A program made the translations under genes and the position numbers. Of a DNA stretch of 64,000 bases, positions 13,523-24,900 are shown in pieces; the first letter of the stretch is position 1, and the number at the start of each line of letters is the position of its first letter. Below the pieces are notes generated by a model, which saw nothing but the letters and a program-made list of their open reading frames with translations, had not been told where the DNA came from and ran no database searches. The DNA lies in assembly GCA_964247055.1 (NCBI GenBank), contig OZ176054.1:1302001-1366000 (forward strand), in the 5' to 3' direction. Source of the stretch: Paragordius varius (lineage: Eukaryota; Nematomorpha).

Positions 13523-15290
13523 GATGTCGGTGGTCAAGATAAAATTCGTACCCTTTGGCGACATTACTACACAGGGACCAAGGACTGATTTTTGTAGTTG
13601 ATAGTTCTGATCGAGATAGGATTGATGAATCTAAGCAGGAGCTGCGCATAGTAAATGATCGCGAAATGAAAGACGCCATCATTCTCATTTATGCAAATAA
13701 ACAGGATTTGCCTGACGGTTTGCCTTTTATTAACTCAGCGTTTTTTAAAACATTTTTACAATATTAAATACTTTTTTTCGTTAAAGAGCCATATTATAAT
13801 AAAAGTTATATTTGTATCAAAAATGCAAACGGGCCCATACTTGCTTAAGGGTTTGTCCTTAATTAGCAGTTTAATGTTTTCTCAATTATATGATAAGCGA
13901 ATAATGGGGACCCTTTGGTTCCTAAACATGTTAACTATCACATTCATTCATCAAAAATTTTTTGCCAAATATATTATATTTTTTACCCAAAAAATTTGTT
14001 AGGAAAGTTTGTCGTTATTCTACCTTATTTTTACTAATGTTTTTAAAATATTGCAACAACTTTTCAATTTCAAAATATATTTTGATTCAAAAAATATCGT
14101 TATTTATTAAATGGGTATGATGTCATTGGTTATACATATTTTACGCGATTAAAAGTATAAACGAAACAAAAATATTTGAAGAACAAATTTTTCTAGGAAG
14201 AATTTGAAATGTTTAAGGACGAATTTATCTTTTACTGCGAATGGATGATAAGCAATCCATTTTACCAAAAACTTTTTAAAAAAACATAATTATATTTTCA
14301 TATGTTCCCTTTTATATTTTATGTCCTTAAAATATAGGGACTATATAATTAAATACCTCACAAACACGTATATAACAACTCATATGGTAATGATCAAATA
14401 AAAATTAAATCATAAAAGTATGGTTAATTTTATTAATTTTGTGGGACATTTTATTACAAAGCCACACATTCGCGTTTTCTTTCAACTTTAAGAAATACAG
14501 TCAAACTTTTATATTACCCTTTATACGCTATTTTATCCTTTCAAAGGAGGTAAGCGTGTTATAGCTTTCCATTCCTTTCTGTCTAACTGCTTGTTCGATT
14601 GTTATATTGAGAAAGTCTAGGTTTTCTTGAATAGTCGATTGCCAGGTTTTACGAGGTCTCTTTTGCACAATACAAACAGTTTATTACTGATATATGCGTT
14701 ATAAAATTTATAAGATATATACAGCAGGAATCCCAAATGTTTATAAAATAATAATATTAGCGAAACGAACACAAAATTTAGGGTTTTACGAAACATTATG
14801 GATCTATTTGATTTTGAAAATAATATATTATAGTTTTTGAAGGAATAGCTGAAAAATACTTTTTTAATCTACCACAACATGCTTATTTCGGCGAATACTT
14901 CTATTGTTTAAAAACAGGTTTCTTTAATCTTAAAATAAACCGTTATTCTTAATTCTGGCCAATTTTTTCCATACGATTAAACCATACCCAAAACACTCTT
15001 TTTTGTGATTGGAACTCTTTCATTTAAAGTTACTTTCTTTTATAGATATATTATTTGGAACTAGCTGAATAAACGTAGCTTCTGTATTTAAAATAAGTTG
15101 AAACCAAAATTTTATTAATTTGTATATCTTTATAAATGTAAATTTAGCTATGAAACGCGCTGAACTCAAAGAATAACTCGGCCTTAATCGTATTCGAGAC
15201 AAAGCTTGGTACATTCAACCTGCATGTGCGACAGCTGGAGATGGTCTTTTTGAGGGCTTGACTTGGCTTATTTCTAATCAACGGTTATAA
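13523..15290 (+). pseudogene. ARF6: ARF6-type small GTPase pseudogene (two 3' exons)
   Basis: ARF6 is a plasma-membrane/endosome GTPase of the ARF family. Exon a (13,523-13,717) starts after AG and reads [18 protein letters not shown], then in another frame [38 protein letters not shown]. Exon b (15,148-15,290) reads AMKRAELKE, stop, [37 protein letters not shown] and a natural stop. The junction G|CT rebuilds the Ala of PDAMK, so this is an intron-containing copy, not a processed one. Damage seen: one base lost near the TGTQG position, one codon lost after QELR, and an AAA-to-TAA change in exon b. The N-terminal half with the P-loop is absent. DREMRDAIILIFANKQ-like residues and the IRDxxWYxQP segment favour ARF6 over ARF1. 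Confidence 0.85.
14500..14680 (-). mobile_element. LINE 3'-end fragment inside ARF6 intron
   Basis: On the minus strand the stretch translates as KRPRKTWQSTIQENLDFL, then TIEQAVRQKGMESYNTL, matching the basic C-terminal tail that follows reverse transcriptase in RTE-like LINEs (compare GRGRPKTRWIETIKRDM in the A-block LINE). Only the tail is present, as expected for a heavily 5'-truncated insertion. It lies within the intron of the ARF6 pseudogene. Confidence 0.55.
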
Positions 15291-15325
15291 CCCCCCTCCT
15301 CTAAAAATGAACATTCTCATCTTGC

Positions 15326-15333
15326 CTTAAATG
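15326..15333 (+). repeat. Target-site duplication, left (CTTAAATG)
   Basis: Eight bases immediately left of the hAT terminal inverted repeat, repeated exactly at 18,589-18,596. An 8-bp duplication is the hAT superfamily signature. Confidence 0.85.
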
Positions 15334-15589
15334 TAAGGTGACCAGATTTTTTGAAGGAAAAAGCGGGACAAATCTGAGAAAGGGGGGGGGGTCATTGGGG
15401 GGTACAACCAAAAAATTTTATACAAAAAAATTATTGTAATATTTATTTATTATTAACACAAATACATTATAAATATAAAAAAATATGTACCTCACAGGTT
15501 GCTTTTACCTTAATATATTTACATGTTCACGAACAATAGGTGAAGTGATTGTAATATTCTAGAAAAAAATTATAAAGACGAAATCATCA

Positions 15590-16190
15590 CAAAGTGCGCT
15601 GGGTGATGCAAGAAGCGGCACACAACGCTATTCAAACAGCTACTGACCCCTGGATGTGGAAAATATAGATGTTAAAATGCTTGGATATTGTAGAACTGTT
15701 GGTTAGCTCTTTTGCCAGCGATTGAAATATTTATAAAAATGTGATCTCCTAGAATCCTTTTTTTATCACAGGAAAAAGGTCAGAATTCCACAAAAAAGAT
15801 TAGATAATAATTTTATACCATTACTAATCGTATTATAAAGCATCCAGAAAAACAAGGCTCAATGAATAGCCAGAATATAGAAATGTTTTATACAAACAGA
15901 AACGATTATTTGGAAGACAAGACGGTGCACAATGACACTTTTTTTATGAAGTCTCATTATTAAATAAATATATTGAATGAAAACTTATATTATGGACAAC
16001 AGAAAAAAATACGTAGGATGGAAATGGTTAAAATAATCATTTTTAACCAAATTATGTTCCATACAATAATATAATTGTAGAATTTGCATTATCTTTACCT
16101 GAACCGCTATTGAACGCGTTTTTCCATAGTAAATTAAGTAAGGACACGGAATCAAATTTAAATGTTGAATAAAAGCCATTTTATGTGTTC
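15590..16190 (+). pseudogene. Inverted partial hAT transposase copy
   Basis: Plus-strand sequence homologous to the C-terminal half of the transposase encoded on the other strand. Matches include cacaacgctattcaaacagc at about 15,620, the stretch ending NPFFITG near 15,750-15,775, and IIVEFALSLPEP near 16,070-16,115. It is full of stops. Together with the minus-strand copy it makes a tail-to-tail palindromic arrangement inside one pair of terminal repeats. Confidence 0.65.
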
Positions 16191-16329
16191 AAATATAATT
16201 TGACAAATTATGAAGACTTATACAATTTTTTAAGTAATTATGTTTATTTTTTAACACAAAAACTTTAAAGAAAATATTTTATTCTTTGGTATATTTTTTG
16301 TTTGAGTGAATGCTTTTTAGCAGATTGTC

Positions 16330-18048
16330 ATCATTTTTTAAAATATTGTAGAAGTCTTCACAAGAATTTGTCAAATTCAGATAAAACGGCCTTTAAAGTT
16401 TTAACATTTAAATTTGATTTTTCCGATGTCCCAGATTTACTGTGGAAAAAACGCGCTCAGTAGCAGCGTTGGTTCCAGGTAAAGATAGTGCGAATTCCAC
16501 AATTTTTAAAATATTATTGTATGTAATATAGGTTGGCTTTAAAATAATGAAATATTTCCAACCATTTCTTTTCTACTGTATATTTTTCTTTGTCCATAAT
16601 TTAAGTTATTATTAGTATATCTTTTAACTAATGATACTTCAGAAAAAAGATCATTTTCGAAAGATTACTTTTTGAGAATTTTTAGTAGCAGATATAATCA
16701 AATGATTTTTGTCCATCGCACCAATTAAATACTGATTTTGATGTTATACAATGAAAATGATCAACAATTGCGTCGTTTAGTCTTCCAATAATCTTTACAG
16801 TTTGTATAAAATATTTTTTATATTGTACAGGATACCTTGGTGATTTATTAAGCCTTGTTTTTTATATTGCGGATGGTTAATGGTATAAAATTATTTTCTA
16901 ACCGTTCTTGACATTGGAATTTCAGGTTACTAACTTCATTGGCTACTTCGATTGCCGAAATTTTGTCACTTTCTATAAATTTAATAACATTTTGAAAGAG
17001 AGAAGCTTGATTATGTAAGAATTCTAACCATATTTTTGAGGAATCACTTTTAAAAAAACTTTTATAAAGTTGTAGGACATTTGTCCTGTGATAAAAAAAG
17101 ATTTTAAAGGATCATACATGTTTAAAATTCTTTCGATAGCTGGCATAAAAGCTAACCAACGAGTTTTACAATATAGAAGCATTTTTTGATATTGAACTTC
17201 TGCATTTTCACAGAATTCTTTAAGCGTTTCAACACGTACCATGTATATAAAAATAGGAATATATTTTAACAACTACATTTTCCACATCTAGGGGTAACAA
17301 ATCAACAGCTGTTTGAATAGCGTTGTGTATAATATGCGCTGCACACCCAACGCCAATAATTTGATTAAGATTATCTGTTAATTTATGAAAATTATTTTTT
17401 GTTCCCCTGCTTGCTTTTCCACCAAAGCTCGTATTAGTTTTGTCAGCGCAATATGCGATAATTTTGTCTTTTAAATTATTTTTTTTAGAATATGCATTAT
17501 TGAAGTAAATATTATTTCGGAATTTTTATGAGGTAGGGAAATTAAATCTAAAATTTTAATTTTTACTCCGGTTTCTGAATCGAAATATCTTATCAAAGCG
17601 GAAAATAATTTTGTTTCATGGTGATTTGATGCATCATAGTACAGGGATAAGAAATTAATTTTTAGCAAATGTTTTTGTATTTCAGAAAATGCATGTGGCG
17701 AAAGGACACTGCACACAATGGCTTCAGCCTTTGTACGGGCCCATGTAAATTTTTTATGGAATAACGTGCGAATAACCTGTGAGGTACAGTCCATAGATCT
17801 AAAGGAATGATTGTAATTAACGGCGTGAAAAGATAACACGCCCTCAGCTATGATGCCGCCATATCTAAACATTTTTTATGTTTCTGTGTTTCCATATGCT
17901 TTGTAATATCATGCTTGTCGCCATGTGCCAGGGTGAATTTCCCCTCGCATATAAGGCATTTAACAGATGATTCATTCTTCGTTTTTTTAATAAAAGGAAA
18001 ATCTTTCATTAATTCATGGTTGAATTTACAACCTCTTTTTGTGCTCAT
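16330..18048 (-). pseudogene. Broken hAT transposase with BED-type zinc finger
   Basis: Minus strand. An initial ATG at 18,048 begins MSTKRGCKF. A BED-like finger follows (VKCLICEGKFTLAHG, then HDITKHMETQKHKK, i.e. CX2C...H...H). The next frame (17,872-17,471) holds LYYDASNHHETKLFSALIR, the first catalytic Asp region of hAT proteins of the DUF4371 type. Then comes IAYCADKTNTSFGG (second Asp region) near 17,450-17,400, HNAIQTAVDLL, and ETLKEFCENAEVQYQKML with KTRWLAFMPAIERILNMYDP (17,272-17,024). Near 16,500-16,430 VEFALSLPGTNAATERVFS is the C-terminal dimerisation motif. At least three frame breaks and stops interrupt it, so it is not functional. Confidence 0.8.
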
Positions 18049-18588
18049 ATTTATAAACTACTATTAGTATATAAATATTATATTACCTTAATTTTCTGGT
18101 ATAAACGTGTAAGGTACCGATTTGTGGTAATTTGTCTTTTAAACTACCGATTTGTGGTATTAATTTGGATAATAATGTTGGCAAGTAATAAAAAAATATT
18201 AGTATAATAAATATTATATTACCTTAATTTTCTGGAATAAACGTGTAAGGTATCGATTTGTCTTTTAATCTAGAGATTTGTGGTATTAACTTGGCTCTTT
18301 GATAATGATGACAGTAGTAGTAGGAAGGAAAGTGTATAATCATATGATATAAATTCGAAAAAAATAAATATTTTTTAATTAAATAAAAAATTTTTATTCA
18401 AAATTTATATAGATTTTAAAGATATTTAATGATAAAAAATTTAAACAGATAAAAAATTTATTTGTATTAAAAATAATTTTTTTATATAATCGTGAAAAAG
18501 CGGGACATTTTAAAAACGTAACGGGAGGCGGGACAAAGTGTGAAAAGGCGGGACTGTCCCGCCAAAAGCGGGACGTCTGGTCACCTTA

Positions 18589-18596
18589 CTTAAATG
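18589..18596 (+). repeat. Target-site duplication, right (CTTAAATG)
   Basis: Exact repeat of 15,326-15,333, directly after the right terminal inverted repeat of the hAT element. Confidence 0.85.
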
Positions 18597-21500
18597 TGAT
18601 AAAACAAGAAATACAATTATGCGGTAGATATATCTTAGGATATTTCTGTCCTACACAATCTCACCTAATATATTAATGGAATTTTTATCAACTTTTCAAA
18701 TTCAATCCAATGCTTGTTTGATAAATATCCGGTTTTCACTTTTTTTGTAATATAATGTTAACAAAAAAAATTATTCAAAAATTATTATGTACATGATACC
18801 AAATAATTCCACTTAATTATTGATGAATATGTAAAAATTACTATTTATTTTACATCCATCACACACTGCATTTAAAAATACATATCACTTACTCGCCCAC
18901 AAAACAATTTATCGTTGTAAAATATTCTCACTTAAGGATTGACTTTATTGAATCAGAACTTTGTTGTCTTTATTGTTATAGTATTAGCTAATGTTCATTA
19001 ATACTGCATTCATAATCTATATATTTTAAGGTAAAATATCAAAAAATCTTCCGTTATTTAAAACTAATACAACACGGCTTTCCATAATATAAAATTGCAA
19101 AAATTATTAATATGATACATGTAAAATATATTTTATTTATATTGCAATAAATAAAGGTTTTAACATAGCGAAATGGAAATGTAGACAAATCACCCGCTAC
19201 ATAAGAAATTAAGAGTGACTGAGCTAAACTAAGAGATTAATGTCAATAAGGGATTTATATTTGGAATTTAAAATCTCTTTTAATAGTTGTTAAATAACAC
19301 TACACAACAAATTTTTTTTTAACTGCCATTCTTGTAAATTTAATTATTAAAGTTAATTAGTATATCTGAAAAAAATTAATCTAGCATGAAAGAATTTTTT
19401 TATATTAGAGTTTATCGATAATTTTTGGCCCCAAATAAACATTAAACTCGAAATTTCGAAAATTAAAAGGTTTTAGATATGAAGCCATGTATTTTATATC
19501 ATTCGAAAGAGCGCAAAAAACTGCATCTTTTAAATGGTAGTAAGTCATTTATATCAATCGGATGTAAAAATTAGGATTTAAATGGTCGAAATTTTAAATA
19601 CTTAAATAAGTCAAGAATTATCATAGACAAACTAATTTGAAAATCATATAAATTATTTGATTATAATTTTTACGGTTATATTAGTATTTACATTAAAAAA
19701 ATGTTTAAAAAAGCTTTTGGTTTACTTTTTTAATAAAAATTGTTATTATCATAAATATTTTACCTATTGGATACTAAAATGCATAGCTATAACTGTAAAT
19801 TTATTAATAATGGCTATAAAAGATCCCTTAAACTTTGTTTTTATCTTTAAAATTTCGAAATTATTAGCTAGTAAAGAAAATAAATTAGTATTGATGAGAT
19901 GGTTTTAAAAAATAAAAAACTTAAAAATGGCTGTTTTGAGTGACATAAAAGCAATAAAAGTGTTTTAATCAAAAAAACTTTCTTGTATTATTTTTTTAGA
20001 CATTCTTCACCATCTAAACAAAGCTCAGCTATTTTCATCCATTAGTTTTAAAAATATAATAATTAAAAAAAATGCTCTCGCTTCGCGCGTTTGTCGGTCT
20101 CTCTGTCCAATATTAACTGTCGATGTAATACATATTAGTATGCATTTTATAGATTTTTTAATACTCTTTCGAATGATATATTAAAAATGGGCATTACTTG
20201 TATATTTTCCAAAAAAAACATTATTTAGTAAAATTTTGATAAAGAGGGCGCATAATCAAAAAAATCAAATTATACAGAATTCTTCCAACGAGTTATAATT
20301 TTTATTTCAGATTTACTGTTAAAATGATACTAAATATCAGAAAATGCAAATAACTCGAATGGCAGAAAAATATGTTTACACTCTACATTTTCTAGTCATT
20401 GTAATAAATAATTTGGTTTATATTGATATCTGCCTTATAACATTTGATTTTATAGTTTTTCCAAAATTAAAGGTCTTTTATGTTTTCCACAGTACTATGG
20501 ATTTTATAAAGTTGTGTAAAACTATGTTTTCTATATTGACAAAATATTATCTTAATTATAGGTAATATCTTACTTGATTTCAAAAAATTTTGCTAAATCT
20601 TACATATCTTGTATATATTGTTGACAAGCACGCCATTTTCTAAGTTTGATGAAAATATGTCCTTTAAAGCGATAATTTATTTGTATAAACAGACAAACGT
20701 TATTAATATGTCGGTTTAATGACCCTAGCTTTTGCTGATAAGCTTAGAGTAAAATGAAACTTGAGTCCATAGTTCTATTATATTATTGATATTTACAAAC
20801 TTGTATACATCTAATAAAATAAATTTATTAAATGCCTATTTTTACAGAAGGGGGAAACTAAATGGCTATTTAATACACGGCGCAATTCTTGACGCATATA
20901 TTAAAGAATAAAAAAATTTTACTTTGATTTTGATCATGGCCAGCTGCTAAATATATGATTAGAATTTTTAAGCGTAAAATAAGAGTTTTATTACATCTGG
21001 ATAAAGTTAAAGTTAAATTTTGGGTGTATTTTTTGTTTTCCGATATAAATTTTTGTTAGAGACAATATCCTTAATAAATCGAAAAACCTTATACACGAAG
21101 AATAAAACAAAGATATGAATGAGCCAACCAGCTGGGCCTCATTCGGCCTTAAGGATATGTAATATGTAGGCTTCAAAATTTGATATTAACAAATAACCAA
21201 AATACACCCATGGTTTGTACAATAATTAAATTTTCACAAAATTCATTTTGGGGGTTTTTATATTTTATTTGAAATTACCGCATAACTTTTGGATGTTTTC
21301 AATATATTTAACGCTAAAAGCACGTCGATTGGCGGGGGATACCCAGCCAGGAAAACCTTCCTTTAAGAGAAAATTATATAAAACAAAAATTAAAAAATTA
21401 TTACTCATAATAAATTCAACCTAAATTGAATCTTTTTTGAAAAAAGGATCAATTTACATTATAAATTACGCCATCCTTTGAATTTCCATTGCGATTTTTA

Positions 21501-21860
21501 TTAACTAAAGTTATAAATTTTTACGATAGCATTTGCCATAATTATTATAAACGACCAAATCTTAAAAGGGCCTTTTGTGAAATTATTATTACAGCCATAA
21601 GGAGTTGTTTTACCATATATAGGCGGTTGTAATATTAAGTTTTTTGGACCGACGATGTTTAGTTGAATAAAGAAAATTTGAAAATTTTATTTTATGGCTT
21701 ATAACTTTCGGATTTCTTTTGTTAGATCTAACTAAATTTTTTTTATATTAATGTATGTGAAATAATTTAATCAGGGCCTTTGAAAATACTCTGCATTTTA
21801 GGGCAGCGTTTAAGAGTATAGTTAATTGGGGTTTATATTGATAATGTATTATAGTGTTAT
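18597..21860. other. AT-rich intergenic spacer of unit I
   Basis: No gene seen; open frames here are short, low-complexity and have no recognisable motif. The one structured item is at about 19,420-19,565: an inverted, diverged copy of part of the A block (1,740-1,860), recognisable by ttttggcccc and tggtagtaagtcattta. A GC-richer patch near 20,070-20,100 (gcttcgcgcgtttgtcgg) is not assignable. Confidence 0.45.
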
Positions 21861-21945
21861 TCTAAATGACATCATCGTTACATAGCGATGAAGGGTTTAT
21901 ATTAACTTTGATTTGATTGTTGAATCATAAAAGTGTTTTAATATT
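21861..21945 (+). promoter_or_regulatory. Kinase 1 upstream conserved block
   Basis: The motif CTAAATGACATCAT at 21,862-21,875 and the leader TTGATTGTTGAATCATAAAAG-like stretch just before the ATG (split by a few base changes) are shared with kinase 2 at the same distances. TGACATCA resembles a bZIP (AP-1/CRE-like) site. A TATA-like tttatatta lies between them. The role is inferred from conservation between the two copies only. Confidence 0.35.
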
Positions 21946-24900
21946 ATGAACTTTAAAACATTTTTAACGATGTGTTGTTGTGGGAGTTGTTGCGTGGAAA
22001 GGAACGATGGTGAGGAGGGGACAACAGCCGATTCTAGGAGGAATCGAGCCTGTTGTCCCCGGTGGAAGAACCGGTGGGGGTTCTTCCAGAAGAGGAGGGT
22101 GAATCCTCCGGGTAAGATTTTTTTAAATATTTCTTGCTTGCTTTTAAGAGTGCAAGTTTAATTTATCCTAATGCTGATTAATTATTATTTAGATGGCGAT
22201 GTGGGGAAACGCGGGGTGCCCCGGAAGAGTTTGTTAGGAGCTTTGCGACAAATATTCCGTAAGAAGCGTCGTCCCCCTCCAGGTATTATAAACCTACAAT
22301 TTTTTAAGAAATGTCGTGTGCTACGGCAAAGTTGGTAAATCTTTTTTACTACCCAATAACTTTTATTACTATTTTTAAACAATAATAAGGATAATTACAT
22401 ATGGATGTCTAAAGTTAATAAAGTTAGCTTGCATAATTCATAAGCGATTAAAATATTGTGTTAAAAAAAACCTTAAAACAGAGAAAATGATTTAAAGTAC
22501 CAGCTTTGTTCCGTTATTCATCAAGTAATTTAAGGTTACGATATGTAAATATTTATAAAAAACGATATCGTTCCAATTAAATAAAAGATAGTCAAATAAA
22601 TTAAAATATTTTTGATTTATGGTAATTTGTTAACCTTTTTTTAGATGCCAAGCAAGAAAAACCAGGAAATGAATCAGGTAATTACAGAAAAATATATTGA
22701 TATTTAAGTATGAAGAATGTTTTGATTAACATGCCAAATATAATCAATTTAAATAAATACGATTCTGACAAAGTTTATTCAAATTAACTTTTAGTTGTTG
22801 TTATTTACAGGCAAATATTTTTTTTATTTAGTTTACCACAGTATTGTAGGGGCGCAAGAGGAGGGCGCTGGTGATTTCGAGCCTGCAAAAACAGGTAGAT
22901 TATAATTATACTTTGGTATTTTTTTGGGCATTATTCTATATATCAATACAATCAAATTTTAATAAATCTTGAATGTTTTAAAAGTATATTATTTTTAACC
23001 TTTATTTAGTTTCATCGCAGTATGGTTCGGCTAAATCTTGTTGGCAAAATGACTCATGTATTATATAAAATTATTATATAAATACTTTTTACAATTGTTT
23101 ATAAAACCGTCAATATTTTAGTATCCAGTTATCATGATGCAGTTGACCCTCCGAAAGCGGTGAGTAAATATTCATCTCTTAAAATTTTTCTTTTCATAAA
23201 CAAAATTAATGAAAAATATCATTACTATCAACATTTTTATATTTATTTTATGGCACAATAAAGATTATCAAAAACTTCCCGCCCGAATATAATGTTTGCA
23301 AAAAACTTGGAAAAGGGTAATTTTTAATTACTTCAAAATATTTTCTAAAATTGTAGTTTAATTACTTAATGATTTTATACTTTTTAGGGGCTTTGGTACT
23401 GTGTTCCTTGCCAAATATCGTAAAGAGTATGACGTAGCATTAAAAAAGATAAAACTCAAGAAGAAACAGCTTAATTACGAAGCGGTCAGTGAAATATTTT
23501 TATTGATGAACCTTACACATCCCAACATTGTCAAATATCTTGGCTCCAGCTTTTATAGACACAGTTTATGGGTAAAGGAGTTATCTAATTGCATGAATTA
23601 ATATTTACAATATGTGTCATTTCTCTTTCTATTAGTGCTTTTTTCATTATGCACAGATCGTCATGGAGAACATTGATGGGGTTACTTTGTGTGATTTGGC
23701 TCGTCAAAAGCTTTGCGAACCTTTACTAGCCTTAATCTGTCATCAGGTTAGTTTTATATTTTGTTACATTAAAATGCTGATTTCGACTATTTATCTTTCA
23801 CACGATTTTAATTAAGCGTATTTTGGATGATTTCCGATTTTAGTGTTTCAAAATATAAAGTTTATCGATGCATGCACTCAATATTGATGTGAATGTATGA
23901 TACCGAACAAATATACTGCTTAAATCTAACAATCTTGTAAAAATATGTATCAGGATTTTTTGGTTTCGGCTTTATGTATAGATATAATTATCATTTATAT
24001 GAAATGAATCGTATATATGAAATAATAAGTCTAACGCATACAATATTGAATGCCAAAGGATTCATAAAAATGTTTAGTTATCACATCTGGCTTTCAAACT
24101 ATAACCAAAGCGATAATCCATGATTGGACCTTAAACGCATATATATTGATGGTTTTTAGGCGAAATTTCTAATAATTTTACATAAAAAATGTACCCTTTT
24201 CAAAAATATTTATCTTCAATGTATAAACTAGCCATTAAATATTCAATCTGGTTTTTCGAACACAATTTCGAAATTTATAATTTTGTTTCGATTACAGTTA
24301 GGACTTCAAGTTGGTCCTTAAACATTTCAGGTTGGTCCTTTAGTCAATGCGTTTTAATTTCTCTCAAACTATCTATAATTTTTTTAACTGATTCTAATTT
24401 TATTGCTCAAATCTTCAAACATGTATCCATTTTAACCGAGTCCGAAAATGTGAGACTTAGGCCTATTAAATTTTAATATATTATAGATATTGTTTTGGTC
24501 TTTAAATATAGTTTATAATATTTTTTAAAAATTTTCTGAAACGATGATCGTAACTTCCACTAAATTTGGGCTATTTTGATATGGGGCAATAACATCGTCA
24601 TCTTTCTTATTGGTAAAGCTCAAAAGTAAAAATAGCAGAAAAATCCTGAAATATTTGTCCATAATATAACATTTCATCAAGATATTTGTGAACCCCGTAA
24701 TATACTGTGTTTGTTTTAATCTATGTTAGGCTAAAACATCATTTTTACGCTACAACAGGTTTTTAATATAAACATCAATTTAAACCTGTAAAACATTATG
24801 GCTATATAAGTGTAGGATATATTAAATAAAGAATTAAGAGTAAATTTAACTAAAAATTAACATGATGTTATATAACTTTTTGCCACTTTTTCATAGATCT

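Larger units (their letters stand above)
15334..18588 (-). mobile_element. hAT DNA transposon with nested inverted partial copy
   Basis: 3,255-bp element bounded by inverted ends TAAGGTGACCAGA (left) and its complement TCTGGTCACCTTA (right; one internal difference further in), with exact 8-bp duplications outside. GCGGGAC motifs lie just inside both ends. The transposase is on the minus strand from 18,048 to about 16,330. Inside the left third a second, partial transposase copy lies on the plus strand (15,590-16,190), tail to tail with the main one. It matches the main copy at the PFFITG and VEFALSLP positions. The element therefore looks like two copies joined, or an internal inverted duplication. 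Both reading frames are broken. A direct repeat of about 130 bp lies at 18,062-18,290. Confidence 0.88.

Noticed and set aside
20070-20105. GC-rich patch gcttcgcgcgtttgtcgg as a regulatory island
   Set aside because: Isolated, short, and not repeated near any gene start.
24189-24476. 95-codon open frame in kinase 1 intron 9
   Set aside because: No counterpart in the kinase 2 intron and no recognisable motif.
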